NCBI GenBank assembly: GCA_951812925.1
Contig: OX638368.1
Location: 124,581,309 to 124,645,308, forward strand
Length of the DNA: 64,000 bases
Reading direction: 5' to 3'
Origin: Calliopum simillimum
Lineage: Eukaryota; Arthropoda; Insecta; Diptera; Lauxaniidae
Positions 52,701 through 64,000 of the stretch are shown here, one piece after another; position 1 is the stretch's first letter, and every line of letters begins with the position of its first letter. The notes beneath the pieces were generated by a model. That model was not told where the DNA came from. It worked only from the letters and a program-made list of their open reading frames with translations, and did no database searches. The translations under genes were made by a program, and so were the position numbers.

Positions 52701-55700
52701 CTGCAGTAAGTAGCAAAAAAATTTAATTTGGTGGCTTTTCTATGCAAAATTATGATGGATGATCGTGAATTGGCTCCAAATTCCGAAAAAATTGCTTTTT
52801 GATTTTTTTTCAAATTTTCATGTTGGACCTGATTAACGAATAAACATTAAGGAAATTCGAAATTTAACGACCACCCTAATGTACATATCTATATAGATTA
52901 TATAGATAGCTTAGAAATAATTGTCCGTAAAAATTTTAGGGTAGGAAATTACACGCCCCGTTCAGCATTTCATTTAGAAACGGAAGCAGATTGAAAATGT
53001 TTTAAAAAGTCTGCAAAACTACAAGACTTTTCATAGCGTTTTACTTTTTTGAAACTTTTTATTGATAACAACAAAAAAAAAATACGCCCACATAAACTCC
53101 AATGTTTCCCCTAAAGCCATTTTGATTATTAGTTTTATAGAAAATATTTTCAAATAAACGAGTTTTAAAGAACTCTTTTATGATGAATTTGTATGAAAAG
53201 AATTAGAATTTGCTAGGGATTGAAGAGCTAAATTTGAATCTGCAATTAATTTCTCCATAAGCTTTGTAATTTTGAAAATATTGGCCATTCCATTTCAAAT
53301 CTTTATTTTCCACCTTGAATGGACAAAACTATAGACGGAGGTCGGCAAGTATTTTAAGTTGAGGTCCGGATACTATTGAAAATTTATGTCGAGGTCTAGA
53401 AAAAAAAAATCATTAGAGTCTCGATAATCCAAAAACCCAAAATTTATTCTCTGTCCGGATTAACAAAGAGTTTGGGGGGTCAATGAAAATGTGACAGAGT
53501 GTGACATGGGAGAGGTGAGGGGTTCGAAAATCGTGAAATTCGTGTGATGTAATTTATCAACAGTCCCTTATACTGGTTTTTATTTTCTGGTTGCTATATC
53601 TGCGTCAGTTTTGCGAATTTCGAAAAATGGAAAAATTAAAATTGGTTCACAATAGTCCCAGGAATCTTACATTTTCCGGTGTTCCACCGAGTACCAACCA
53701 CCCTGTATAGAAACAATTGTTTTAAGTTCTTGAGATAAAAAAATTGCCAAGAAAATTTCATATCTTTTATGTGCACTAAGTATCTCACATCTGAAATTTT
53801 TTTAAAATTTCCAGTTTGATACTTTAAGTAACGACTTTGAGAAACTTCAGTTAAACTATGGAAAACTGCAGAAAAAGGTTGATTCGCTAGAAGAAGACAA
53901 AAAAGCGGTTGAATTGGAAATACAGCGAATTCTTAAAGACAAAAACATAATGGAAATGAATTTGCGGTAAGTACAGCTTTGATTATGCTCCAACAAAAGT
54001 TTATATTTTATAGTATACATTAGAGCGCCCATATGTGCGAAATTCTGATTTTGCTTGCTCCCCGTCCATTTCCTGAAATTAGAGGTCAAAAATTAGAGGT
54101 CAAAAAAAAATTTGGAATCGGTAGTGGAAAAAACCCAGCCGGTTTTCGATCAATGGTCGAAAAATTGACTAAAAAATGGGAAGTCGCTTTGACTGCCCGT
54201 TACTTCAAAACTGTTCATTTTTTCATAATATTTTCAAGACAACTTTTGTAGAGCATGACTAAGTCAACATTATCTTCTCAAAAAGTTTTGGTCCAAAAAT
54301 TAAATTTGTTGTTGTTTCGGTACAAAAACTTCAATTTTTTAAGAAAATTTTCATGACTTTCTTTCTATAAATTGGTTTTTTGTAATTTCCAAAGGGTGGA
54401 ATATTTGTTCTGGATTTCCTATATTGTAGGAAATTAAATGTTGATTAATATCAAGGAAAAATTATTAAAAAATATTAGTTTTTAAGGAATGGAGCCCGTT
54501 TCAAAGTTAAGAAAAAAAAAATTTTTTTTTTATTTTTTCTGCTTAATTTTTAATTTGGTAAGAAACCATATTTCCTAAACTAATTTGGGATCGCTGAACA
54601 CGAAAATATCATTTATTTTCGTTTTAGTGCGTTTTTGGTCTGTTCCAGCAGAGATAATCGAAAATTTCGAATTTCGTGCATGCAGTTCAGGAAAAAATTT
54701 CAATCAAGTTGTCGAGAACTGCACAAAGATGTGAAATTGCACCTGAGCATTTACTAAATAAGAAAAAAAAGTTTTCAAAATCTGTTCATGGCATGGTTTT
54801 TGAAATGAGGTCGAAAAACGGTACTTAAAAAAAACGGCTACAAGCCAAAACCAAAATAGTCATTTTTGATGTAGTTATTAATGCTGAATTCGAAATTGGA
54901 CGCGAAATTGCTGTACCACTTATGGTTTGTGAGATACTTCATCCCTAATGTTCAAAAAACACGATTTTTGAGGTTGTGTAGAACACGCACAAAATCGTTT
55001 TGGTCTGTTTAATTAAATGCGTCATTTAGTACTGTTCTTCTTCTTCAAAATGAGTTATAGAATAGTCTTGTATGATTTTTCTTTAAAAAGTTATGACCAT
55101 TTTAAAATAACATTATAAAAGATATAGTAATATGGCAATTGCTATAGAAAATCCATACATGATTTTTAACTTTCATGATGTCATTTTAAAATGATCATAA
55201 CTTTTTGAAAAAATGTTGCACAAGCCCATTTCATAGCTCATTTTGAAGGCAAAAAGCAGTTCTAAATGATGCATTTAATAACAACTAGCAATGCATTTTG
55301 TTGCCTCCATTAAAGTAGCGAATAAAAGAAAAAAATTAAAATTTTTTCCAACATTGAGACCGGCTCCAAACCTTAAAACTTAATATTTTGAAATAATTTT
55401 TTTTTGTTGAATTAATCAACATTTAATCCCATGCAATATAAGAATTCCAGAGCAAATATTCCGCCCTTTAAAAATTACAAAAAACCAATTTATAGAAAAA
55501 AAGTCATGAAAATTTTCTTAAAAAATTGAAGTTTTTGTACCGAAACAACAAAAAATTTAATTTTTGGACCAAAACTTTTTGAGAAGATAATGTTGACCTA
55601 GTTATTCTCTACAAAAGTTGTCTTGAAAGTATTATGAAAAAATGAACAGATTTGAAGTAACGGGCAGTCAAAGCGACTTCCCTTTTTTTAGTAAATTTTT

Positions 55701-58700
55701 CGACCTTTGATCGAAAACCGGCTGGGTTTTTTCCACTACCGATTCCAAATTTTTTTTTTCAGATCTTATTTTTTTGGCCTCTTATTTCAGGAAATGGACG
55801 GGGAGCAAACAAATTCTCAACTTTGCACATTTCATATATCTTGTGGGCGCTCTAGTATACATATCACTTAAGTTTTATATTATTTGCATACGCCTTAATA
55901 ATAATGCTTACAATTTATATTGGACCAAAAAAAAAACTAATGTTATTTGTTATGTACTTAAAAATATGTCTGTTGAAGAATTCAATGGGCTTAATGCTTA
56001 TAGAGCTTCTACATCTATTCAGCTTTCCTTATAGAAATAAAATTTATTAATTTTAGATCTGAAGAAGATCGTGGAAGTCGTTTACGCGAAGAAACAATAT
56101 CTTTACGTGAAGAACTCAATCGAGTTAGCCTTAATCGCGACTTATTAGAACAGCAACGCATTGAGTCAGACAACCTTCTAAATCTATTAGAAAAACAAAA
56201 AGCAGATTTAGAATATGATCTTGATAAGTTACTATTAGAAAAATGCGATCTACATGAACGATTAGAAAAAGTCAATAATAATAGTGCATCTACAACTGAT
56301 GAACTGAAGTCTATACAAAATTCTCTGATAGAAGTACGAGAAGAGAGAAAAAAATTACGTTTACAGAGTAATGAGCAATCGAACGAAATAGCCGAATTGA
56401 AGAAAGAACTTTGTAATGCCGAGAAAACACGTCTTGAACTCGAAACGGAGAATTTATCATTTAGTGAAAAACTCAAATGTTTGCATCTTGAAAACGAAAA
56501 AATTCTACAAGATTTAGCTTGCGTTACACGTGATCGTAGCGATATTCACAATCAATTAACAGCATTTGGACGAAAGAAAGATGCATTGAATGAAGAATTG
56601 ATGAGAATTCGTCAAAGGCTTGAACAGACAACTGAAACAAACAATCGTCTCAATCGAAATCTTGAAGAAATGGTGAAAGAAGTTGCAGACAAACAAATTC
56701 AAATTGAGCTACAGGATAAAGAATTGCATCGATTGCAGGTTAAGTTAATTTTACTTATATGTATATACAGCATATCTCAGTGTATTCATTTTAATTTTTA
56801 TAGGAACTCTTCGCATCGCTACGATCGGAAAAAGAATCATTGGATGCTGTTCTGTTCGATACAAATACAACATTAGAAGCAACCGAAGAGAAACGCATTC
56901 AATTGGAGAAAGACTTACAAGAAGCGCTAGTACGTGAAGAGTCTTTGAAAAACAATGTTGGTAGATTGCAAAAAGAATTGGAAGCTTCACAGCGTAAGGC
57001 ACAAGAGACAAAGATACAACTTACAAATGCTGCACGTGCAGCAGAAAGTGACTTTAATCAAAAAATATCGAATCTCAAGGATGCAGCAGAAGAAGCTAGA
57101 AAAAAACATGAAGACGAAGTCTTACAATTAAGAAACGCTTTGGAAAAACGTATGCAACAAGCTTTGCAGGCATTGCAAACAGCAAAGGATGATGAAATCG
57201 AAAAACTTCAAGAACGCATGGAAGCTCTTCAAGCACACATGGAGAATTTAGTACAGCAACATGAAGAGGGTATGATAAGGGCTGAAAACGAGAAGCAGCA
57301 GGCTTTGTTAATGGGTAAATGATGTGTTATATAATAACCAATTTGTGAAAATTGCTAATATTCTTATTAAACAATAGCTCATCGCGATAAGCAAACGCTG
57401 GCAGAAAAACTAGAAGCTGTATCTAGGGACTTGAAGACTGAGCAAGAACAATTGGATCGCTTCAAACGTGAATTCAATGCAAGAGAAGAGAAATTACGTG
57501 GAGCTGTTGCACATTTGAAGGACGAAATTGTTGCTATTAGAACAAAAGAAGAGGAGAACAAGTAGGTTATAATAACGAACGTTTGAATTAAGTATATTAG
57601 AGTGGTTCAAATTTGTATGAAAAACAAAAAATTGCTTGGAATTGCGCACCCATGTCAATAAAATGTTCTCTTTGAATATTTGATGCATCCCAAATCATTT
57701 TTGAAACCGTAAAGTAGTCCTGAATATAGGAAAAATTTGTGTTCTGAAACTTAAGATGTTCAACTATATGTATGGATTTGGAACCGCTAAACTCGAATCT
57801 CTAATATATTTCTCCATAAGTTCTGTATTTTTGAAGATATTAGCCATTCCATTTCGTATTTTAATTTTTCACCTAGAATGGACAATGTCTTGAAATCTAC
57901 AGAACCTACAGAGAAATCAATTGAAGATTCAAACTTAGCGGCTCTAAATCCATATAAAGGTTTAAATTTTAATACAAAAAATGTTTTCCATAAACAGGAC
58001 CACTTTCGGTTTTTAAAATGATTTTGGATGCACCAAATGTTCTCTGAAATGGGCATAATTTTACACAGTGCTTATTTACATCAAAAAGAACAATTTGGTT
58101 CTGTGAGAACGCAATTCCAAAAATTTAAAATTTTTGAACTAGTCTAACGTATAAATACAATCTGGTTTTTGAGTTAGATTCAGTTTTCATCTAAATCAAA
58201 AACAACAACAAATATTTAATAAAGAGAAACCGAGTCCTGAGTGCCCTTGCCGGTACCTCCGGATGGAGGGACAGTGAGACCCCTTCTGATCGGACAGAAT
58301 ACTTTGTGCCTTGCGTAGTGCTACCGGTTTTCACCTCATCGTCCATCCTGACCACTTACATAATAAAACGGGGCTCTTAAAGGTCCAACAGCACAATAAT
58401 TTACTTACGCAGCAGTTTTACTAGTCTGCCCATACTTCATATGAGATTGTCCCTAAGACATTCCCAAATAGATCGATTAGGGAGGACCTTAGGAGTCGTA
58501 GAGCAGACATTATGAGGTGCATAAAGTGAGCTATGCAGGTGTGACGAATTTCGATGTTTTTTGGTTGGGAATTTCGAGCTATTCAACAGTAATTTCGAGC
58601 TGTCTGGGAAATTTTCCATTTTCCGGAAAAGCGGAAAAATTGTTCTGCATAGCTAAGTTTATTTTTTCAGCCAGACGAATCCGTGGGAAGAGTTAGCGAT

Positions 58701-61700
58701 GAAATCTTTTTACGCAGGAATTTCGAGCTAATTTTGAGCTAGAAGCATTTCCCGGAAAACTCCCAATTTTCCCGGAAAGTCCCCAAAAAACTTTTTTTAT
58801 GGCTAACTTTATTTTTTTCAGCCAGACGAATCCACGGGAACAGTAAGGGATGAAATCTTTTAACGCAGGAATTTCGAGCTACTTTCGAGCTGACCTTGAA
58901 TGAGGTATTTTCTTTAAATTTCCCCGGAAAATCCCAAAAAACTAAAAATTTTTTTTCCCTGTGTTATGTCCGCATATTATTATTATTATGTCCGAAAGTT
59001 TTTCGCGGATCAGCCTATAATATATCCAACACCTAGTTTGCTAGCCACAGTAATTTTACATAAGAGTAGGGGTAAGTGGGCGGCCTGCGGCCGCAGCTCA
59101 GGATTTAAAACTCCCAAAAATCCAACACCGGCTTCGCGGCGGCCTTCGGTCGCGGATCAGTCGGTAATATATCCAATAATTTGCGGACATAACACCCATT
59201 TACGAAATGGGGATTATGTCATGGCACCGCCATAAAAAAGATTTTTTGGGATTTTCCGGGAAAGTTTGGGGTTTTCCGGGAAAGTTTGGGGTTTCTCGGG
59301 AAAGTTTGGGGTTTTCCGGAAAACACTTTTCGTTTTTGATGAGCTCGAAATATTCTCATGGGTTCGTCTGGCTGAAAAAATAAAGCAAGCCCTTAAAAAA
59401 ATTTTTGGGATTTTCCGGGGAAATTTAAGGAAAACACTTCATTCAAGGTCAGCTCGAAAGTAGCTCGAAATTTCTGCATTAAAAGACTTCATCCCTTACT
59501 ATTCCCGCGGATTCGTCTGGCTGAAAAAAATAAAGTTAGCCATAAAAAATTTTTGTTTGGGATTTTCCGGGAAAATTGGGAGTTTTCCGCAAAATGCTTT
59601 TAGCTCAAAATTAGCTCGAAAGTAGCTCGAAATTCCTGCTTAAAAAGATTTCATCGCTAACTCTTCCCGCGGATTCGTCTGGCTGAAAAAATAAACTCAG
59701 CTATGCAGAACAATTTTTCCGCTTTTCCGGAAAATGGAAAATTTCCCAGACAGCTCGAAATTATTGTTGAAAAGCTCGAAAATAGCTCGAAATTCCCAAA
59801 CAAAAAACATCGAAATTCGTCACACCTGCATAGCTCACTTTATAGACCTGACATTATGAGTTGCCTGATAACTGAGATCAAGCCCACTCGTGAGGCTCAG
59901 TTTGGGTATTATTTTCTCAACTGGATCGAAACATTGAATTTTGCTATCTTTTGCAATGACTTTCATTCCTTTTACGACTTTCCTGGATTGTGGACTTATG
60001 GCTTACAATGTTATCCACTGACCTACATCATTTGCATAGCTTGATTTTATTTTCAATGGGCATGTGGTTGTAGTTTTGGTGTAAGTCGTCATTTAAGATA
60101 TATAGTGTGGCGGCCCAGCAGAACTTTAGTATGCGGCTATCCTCTTTTTCAAGAACATTTGCAGTTTCTTTGTCGGCTACTCGTAGTCAGTTATATACCA
60201 CAGCTAGCTCACATACAATATGCTTGTATAGTTTTGGTACTCGCTTAGATAACTCTTTTTACACTCTACACTCAGCGTATATTCACTATGTCCTTTCGTT
60301 TGTAATGTAGAAAAGGAAATATAGCACGTAAATCAAAGTACGGATATTCTTGATCAGGTCACTTCTTGTGTCGATATAGCCATGTTCGTCTGTAGAGATA
60401 ATTTTAAAAGAGAGAACGAAGCAAGGTGAAACGTACGCTGAACCAGATTTTGGAAAAATGGATCAGAAAAAGTAATTAAAACCGGATCTTCTGGGTTGAG
60501 AAGTTCTAAAAAGCTGATCTTTGTCTGATTTCATTTTGAGCTAGTTCAACTTAGTTCTGGACTTAATTTACTTTAAACTTCCAACTATTTTTTTATTCTC
60601 ACACAATTTGCTTAAGGTTCAAACTTGAAGAATGCGTAAGAAATCAAGAAATCAAACTGACATCCATAAGAGAAGAACGTGATGCTCTTTTCCGGCTTAG
60701 TGATGAGTTGAAAATGGAAATTCGTCTTAAGGAAGATAAGATGGAGGCAATTAATAATGAATTACAAGATTCTTTGCGAAAGTCTAAAGAAGGTAATATA
60801 AATATTTTAACGAAAAGTGGCTCTAATTTTCCTGAATTCTTCTAAATAATTTTCAAGGCGAAGGGTATATTGAAAGTTTACGCAAAGAACTTACCGATTG
60901 CAGACGTCAGTTAGGCGATAGCAACATAGAGCGCGACAAGTATTCAAATAGCAATAAAGAACTACGAGATCATGTTAAAAGAGTGGAAGGCGCAAAACGA
61001 GAACAAGCCAGAGCAATTGAAGATGCTTTACAAAAAATAAGCACTCTGGAAGATAACAAGAATTCATTGGAAATTGAGAGGACACGATTATCAACAGTAC
61101 TCAAAGAGACCGAAAATAATTTAACAAAAGCGTCGCAAGAACTAAATACAACAAAATCGACATTGCAGAAAACTCAGATTGAGTTTGCACAAAAGGACGA
61201 AGGCGGCAAAGAAACTGAAAATAAATTAGCCAATGAGATTGAGCTAAAGGAGCGGGCATTACAGGAGTTATGCCAAACTAAGAAACAGGTAAGTTGGCTG
61301 TGGCTTTATTTAATACAATTTTTTAAGTAAGCAAATAATAAACTTTCAATTTTTAAAGCTCGCAGACTTAGAGGCCAACCTCTGTGCAACACGTCAAGAA
61401 CTTGGTCGAGCACGGTGCAATTCCAACCAAGAGGAACATCGCTTCCATAATCGCGAACAGGAACTAATGGCTCGTATTGAAGAAGCTCGTGTTCGCGAAA
61501 AACGACTCGAAGATCAGAAACATAATTTGGAAGTATGTCTTGCTGATGCTACGCAACAAATTCAAGAGCTTAAAGCTCGTCTTGGTGGCGCTGAGGGACG
61601 TATTCGTGCACTAGACGAACAGCTGACTTGCGTAGAGCTGCACAAACGGGATACAGAGCATAAGTTAAGTTCAGTTGCTCATACACTGCGACGTATTGCC

Positions 61701-63523
61701 GGCATACAATTAGATGGATCTGTAATTTTCTCACAACGTTTAGTAAGCCCGTCACGACGTTTTAGTCCAGTACGAAGCGTCGGCGGTCCCAGCTGTCATG
61801 ATTATGATGTAAGAAGTACATCACAATGCCCGGAAGCACCAGTTGATGTAGATCCAGACTTAGTGCGCAAGGGTGTACGCAATTTAATGCAGCAGGTGGC
61901 GCAAATCGAACGTGAAAAGGAGGACTTCAAATCGCAATTGAACTGTGCTAAGAAACAACTTCAAGATGCAGCTGATCAACAGATGCGCTGTGATGCGAAA
62001 ATGGCAAAATTACAACAAATGATAAGGCACTTACAAGAAGAGAAAAATAATTTGATCACTGAGAAGGGTATTAAAGTTTCAGCATTGCACGATTTGGAAG
62101 AGAAATTCAAAAACAAAACAGATGAAGCTCAACAGTTGCGTGAAAAATTGGGACAGGCTGAAATGCAGTTAGCCGCATGCGGTGAAGAAAACGCACAAAA
62201 AGAGGTAAGTACAAATTTGTACTCTTGAAGGTGACTTTTGATTGCACTACTCGAAGCCGAGTCTTTCATCAAAAAATTCAAATAATTTACACGTTATACC
62301 CTAATCTACCACTATCTTTTTCAAAAAATTTGCTCTGCCATTTACCGAGTTTTACCTTTTGTTTGCAGGAACGTATTGAAAAGTGTCGCCAACATTGCGC
62401 TAAGCTGGAATCTGAGAAGAGGCATTTACAAGAGGAACTAGCAAAGGTTGAAGGCCGTGCTAGTAAACTTGATCTACAACGTGTTGCTTTGGAAGGTGAT
62501 ATAACGCGACTACAAATGGCATTGCAGGAAAAAGACTGCAACATACGTCAGCTGCAAGAACGACTGGATAATCAAAATCGTGCTGTTACCCAACTAGAGG
62601 ATCGATGCACTTCACTTAAAACAACTGTTGATCAACTTAAAGAGCGTCTACAAAAATCCACTGTAACGGAGGCTGAATTGCGTGGCGAAGTAAAATCCTT
62701 GACAAGAGAGCTTGCCGAACAAGGCCATTGTCAGCAGGCTAATGAGGACAAACTTAAACTTTTGCAAAAGTCATTGCAAACAGCAGAAAATGAAAAACGT
62801 ATTCTATCGGAGCGCCTGGATAACTCACAAACAACGCTAAATGAATTGCGACGTGGGCAGCAGGCACAATTGGATAGCATACAAAGGTTGCAGGAGCAGG
62901 TGACCGATTTGGAAGTGCAAAAATCTTCACTTGAATCACAACTTCGGATTGTTAAATGGAATCAAGAGTCTCAGGACAAAGTTGGTAATGGTAACGGTGG
63001 CGGAAATGGTGCCGGTGATAGTCATAAAGAAGAGGAACTTAATCGTCAATTGAAATCATCTATGCGAGAAAAGTCTGAGTTACGCAATAAATTGCAAACT
63101 CTACAAGAAAAAGTCAAACAATTGGAATCAGAACGGAAAAGCAAATTTACAAACGGCACAGCTTATGATCGCTCTGAAAAGTCGGGTTATTATGACGCTG
63201 GCGACTATGATTCAAATCGCTTAGAGGGTAATGGCGCAGGTGGTAGTGACGGAAACTATTTAAAGAGTAGTTTTAGCTGTGGTTTAGATCACACAGCTAT
63301 CGAACAGGAGTCGCGAGATCTTCGTCTAAAGGTACGTCGTTTAGAAACTTTATTGGCTGAAAAGGAGTCAGAGTTAGCACGTGCAAAAGCCAGAATGCAT
63401 GACAGTGCAAAATGTGTTGATGGCGACTCCGAACGATATCGTAGCGCTCACCTACATGCGGAAAAGTTATTGGATGCTAGAGAGCAATCACATCGGCAAC
63501 AAGTTTTGCGTTTAGAGAATCAG
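49766..63523 (+). CDS. Root: Rootletin (ciliary rootlet coiled-coil protein), 3' end outside the window
   Basis: Exons are 49766-50251, 50648-50953, 51764-52705, 53815-53966, 56057-56738, 56804-57314, 57378-57561, 60617-60792, 60858-61288, 61359-62204 and 62369-63523. All have GT/AG borders and matching phases, giving 1957 continuous residues. ATG follows directly on an acceptor (TTCCAG|ATGCAATCG), so a 5' noncoding exon lies upstream. Residues 1-75 are low-complexity. The signature N-terminal rootletin block is QALTND-like LTNDLQKLTNDWSNLRDEI (about 240) followed by YYNSEQNRLLKMWREVGAVK (about 270). After this the protein is almost wholly heptad-rich coiled coil, with an RIAGIQLDGSVIFSQRLVSP break near 1400 and a glycine-rich NGNGGGNGAGD linker near 1780. 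Rootletin polymerises into the ciliary rootlet below basal bodies, in flies mainly in sensory neurons. A donor at 63524 shows at least one more exon; family length is about 2000 residues. Confidence 0.95.
52706..53814 (+). other. Rootletin intron 3
   Basis: 1.1 kb. The stretch 53575-53705 (TCAGTTTTGCGAATTTCGAA, then CAGGAATCTTACATTTTCCG, and CAACCACCCTGTATAG) is one end of the foldback family also seen at 11497-11620 and 32452-32511. Nothing coding. Confidence 0.6.
54021..55854. mobile_element. 1.83-kb hAT-like foldback element in rootletin intron 4
   Basis: The terminal repeats begin TAGAGCGCCCA and the palindrome extends almost to the centre (about 54940). CCCCGTCCATTTCCTGAAAT on the left is inverted as ATTTCAGGAAATGGACGGGG on the right, and GAAAAAACCCAGCCGGTTTT as AAAACCGGCTGGGTTTTTTC. 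GTATACAT at 54013-54020 and 55855-55862 is a perfect 8-bp target duplication. YARNG-type ends (TAGAG) with 8 bp fit hAT. Open frames inside are palindrome by-products. Confidence 0.85.
58521..59841. repeat. 1.3-kb palindrome built of TTTCGAGCT-rich ~150-bp units
   Basis: Ends ATAAAGTGAGCTATGCAGGT are inverted. Each arm contains at least two units starting CAGCCAGACGAATCC (58668 and 58819 on the left, spacing 151 bp), with many AATTTCGAGCT and TTTTCCGG words. Imperfect 15-bp direct repeats, GACATTATGAGGTGC (58506-58520) and GACATTATGAGTTGC (59848-59862), flank it. Confidence 0.75.
58963..59238. mobile_element. MITE of the GGATTATGTC family, near the palindrome centre
   Basis: Contains TTATGTCCGCA and its inverse TGCGGACATAA, GATCAGCCTATAATATATCC, GGCCTGCGGCCGCAGC, and ends GGGGATTATGTCATGGCACC. 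It shares its end and interior with 38849-39185 and with the fragment at 6636-6712. Confidence 0.65.
60255..60400 (-). repeat. Helentron-like fragment
   Basis: CACTCAGCGTATATTCACTA, TGTCCTTTCGTTTGTAAT and ATTCTTGATCAGGTCACTTC are the inverted tail of the family. The 142-bp units are absent. Confidence 0.65.
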
Positions 63524-64000
63524 GTATTTTTTACAATTCAACTTATTTTCGGAGGTTTAAGAAAAATATTTTGTAAACGAAAACTTTCCAACAGTAGATC
63601 AGATTCCATCAACTCAGTAATAATGTATGTATTCAATCTTAGTCTGGGAGCAGAAGCACTCTATCAAGTCAGAATGTAAAGGATCTGTAAATCTAAAGCT
63701 TTTATGAAGTCGTAATGAAAGTGTGTAGTGATGTAATACGATGTCACGGCTTAGCCGATGTACCAATTTTTCTGAAACTCTGAATGGTTAAAGACTAAAT
63801 CCTAAGGAATGATATTAAATGAATGATATTTGTATGTTTTTAGAGGGCAGTAGGACGGCTCTAATAAACTGTCACTGCTAAATCAGTACAGAAATAGTTA
63901 TGAAATTCGGATTGGAAATAGACTGCACCCCCAATTATATATTAAGGTCTCACAAAGCGAACTATAGTTTATATGAAACGCAATTGTTTCTATTTAGTTT
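63524..64000 (+). other. Start of rootletin intron 11
   Basis: The donor CAG|GTATTT follows residue 1957. The exon frame continues open for about 50 codons into the intron, but its composition changes abruptly (hydrophobic, no heptads), so it is read-through. No acceptor or further exon was recognised before the window ends. Confidence 0.6.

Larger units (their letters stand above)
57562..60616 (+). other. Rootletin intron 7, repeat-filled
   Basis: 3.05 kb. It holds a palindrome (58521-59841) with a nested MITE (58963-59238) and a Helentron-like fragment (60255-60400, minus). The stretch 58220-58400 (CCTTGCCGGTACCTCCGGAT, CGGTTTTCACCTCATCG) is GC-richer than its surroundings and resembles transposon sequence, but I cannot name it. 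Confidence 0.6.

Noticed and set aside
55774..56034. 86-codon frame before rootletin exon 5
   Set aside because: It starts in the foldback right arm and ends in intron sequence; the real exon begins at 56057.
62225..62368. N-terminal extension of the last rootletin exon
   Set aside because: This is intron 10: a clear donor at 62205 and acceptor at 62368, with composition unlike coiled coil.
1..64000. CRISPR arrays, operons, prokaryotic promoters, viral genes
   Set aside because: The window is eukaryotic nuclear DNA; tandem repeats present are satellites or transposon-internal arrays without spacer structure.

Overview
The window is nuclear DNA from an insect, most likely a higher (cyclorrhaphan) fly. 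The evidence is intron-containing genes whose proteins match fly and animal families (rootletin, an RNFT-type RING ligase, an ARL6IP4/SR-25 protein), very AT-rich noncoding DNA, Hermes-like hAT and Mos1-like and irritans-type mariner elements, and CR1/jockey- and RTE-type LINEs. The species cannot be fixed from the sequence alone. There are no prokaryotic features and no intact virus.

Host genes. (1) 5.0-6.2 kb, plus strand: a two-exon ARL6IP4/SR-25-like nuclear protein. (2) 6.25-11.1 kb, minus strand: a four-exon RNFT1/2-like membrane RING ubiquitin ligase. It converges on gene 1 with only 82 bp between stop codons, so their 3' UTRs probably overlap. (3) 25.9-27.7 kb, minus strand: a single-exon 600-residue protein with an N-terminal membrane region and an ATP-grasp-like body. 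(4) 49.8-63.5 kb and beyond, plus strand: rootletin, the ciliary rootlet coiled-coil protein, with eleven coding exons read here (1957 residues) and the 3' end outside the window. A motif matching the RFX X-box consensus lies about 550 bp upstream of its ATG.

Everything else is a repeat graveyard, much of it nested. It includes a degraded CR1/jockey-type LINE (0.3-2.9 kb), a hAT transposase gene (20.2-23.4 kb) with a Helentron-like element inserted cleanly in its second coding exon, an RTE-type LINE 3' half (28.4-29.3 kb), a second CR1/jockey-type LINE (45.5-48.7 kb) carrying two mariners, and an 850-bp (GGTCTT)n satellite (34.5-35.4 kb). A Helentron-like family with an exact 142-bp internal tandem unit appears at about eight places. 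There is also a striking density of long palindromic (foldback) elements and MITEs. For several of these the target-site duplication, or an interrupted copy that gives the empty site, can be read directly: 3191-4079 (TA), 7400-8022 (TA), 17366-18292 (8 bp), 18566-18682 (TTA), 31860-32442 (TAA), 39293-39362 (TTAA) and 54021-55854 (8 bp).

The most novel material is the diverse set of giant palindromes, including one whose arms carry tRNA-like A and B boxes, the nested insertions that order these families in time, and the hexanucleotide satellite that seems to have grown from a dispersed element. No cooperating multi-gene system was recognised.
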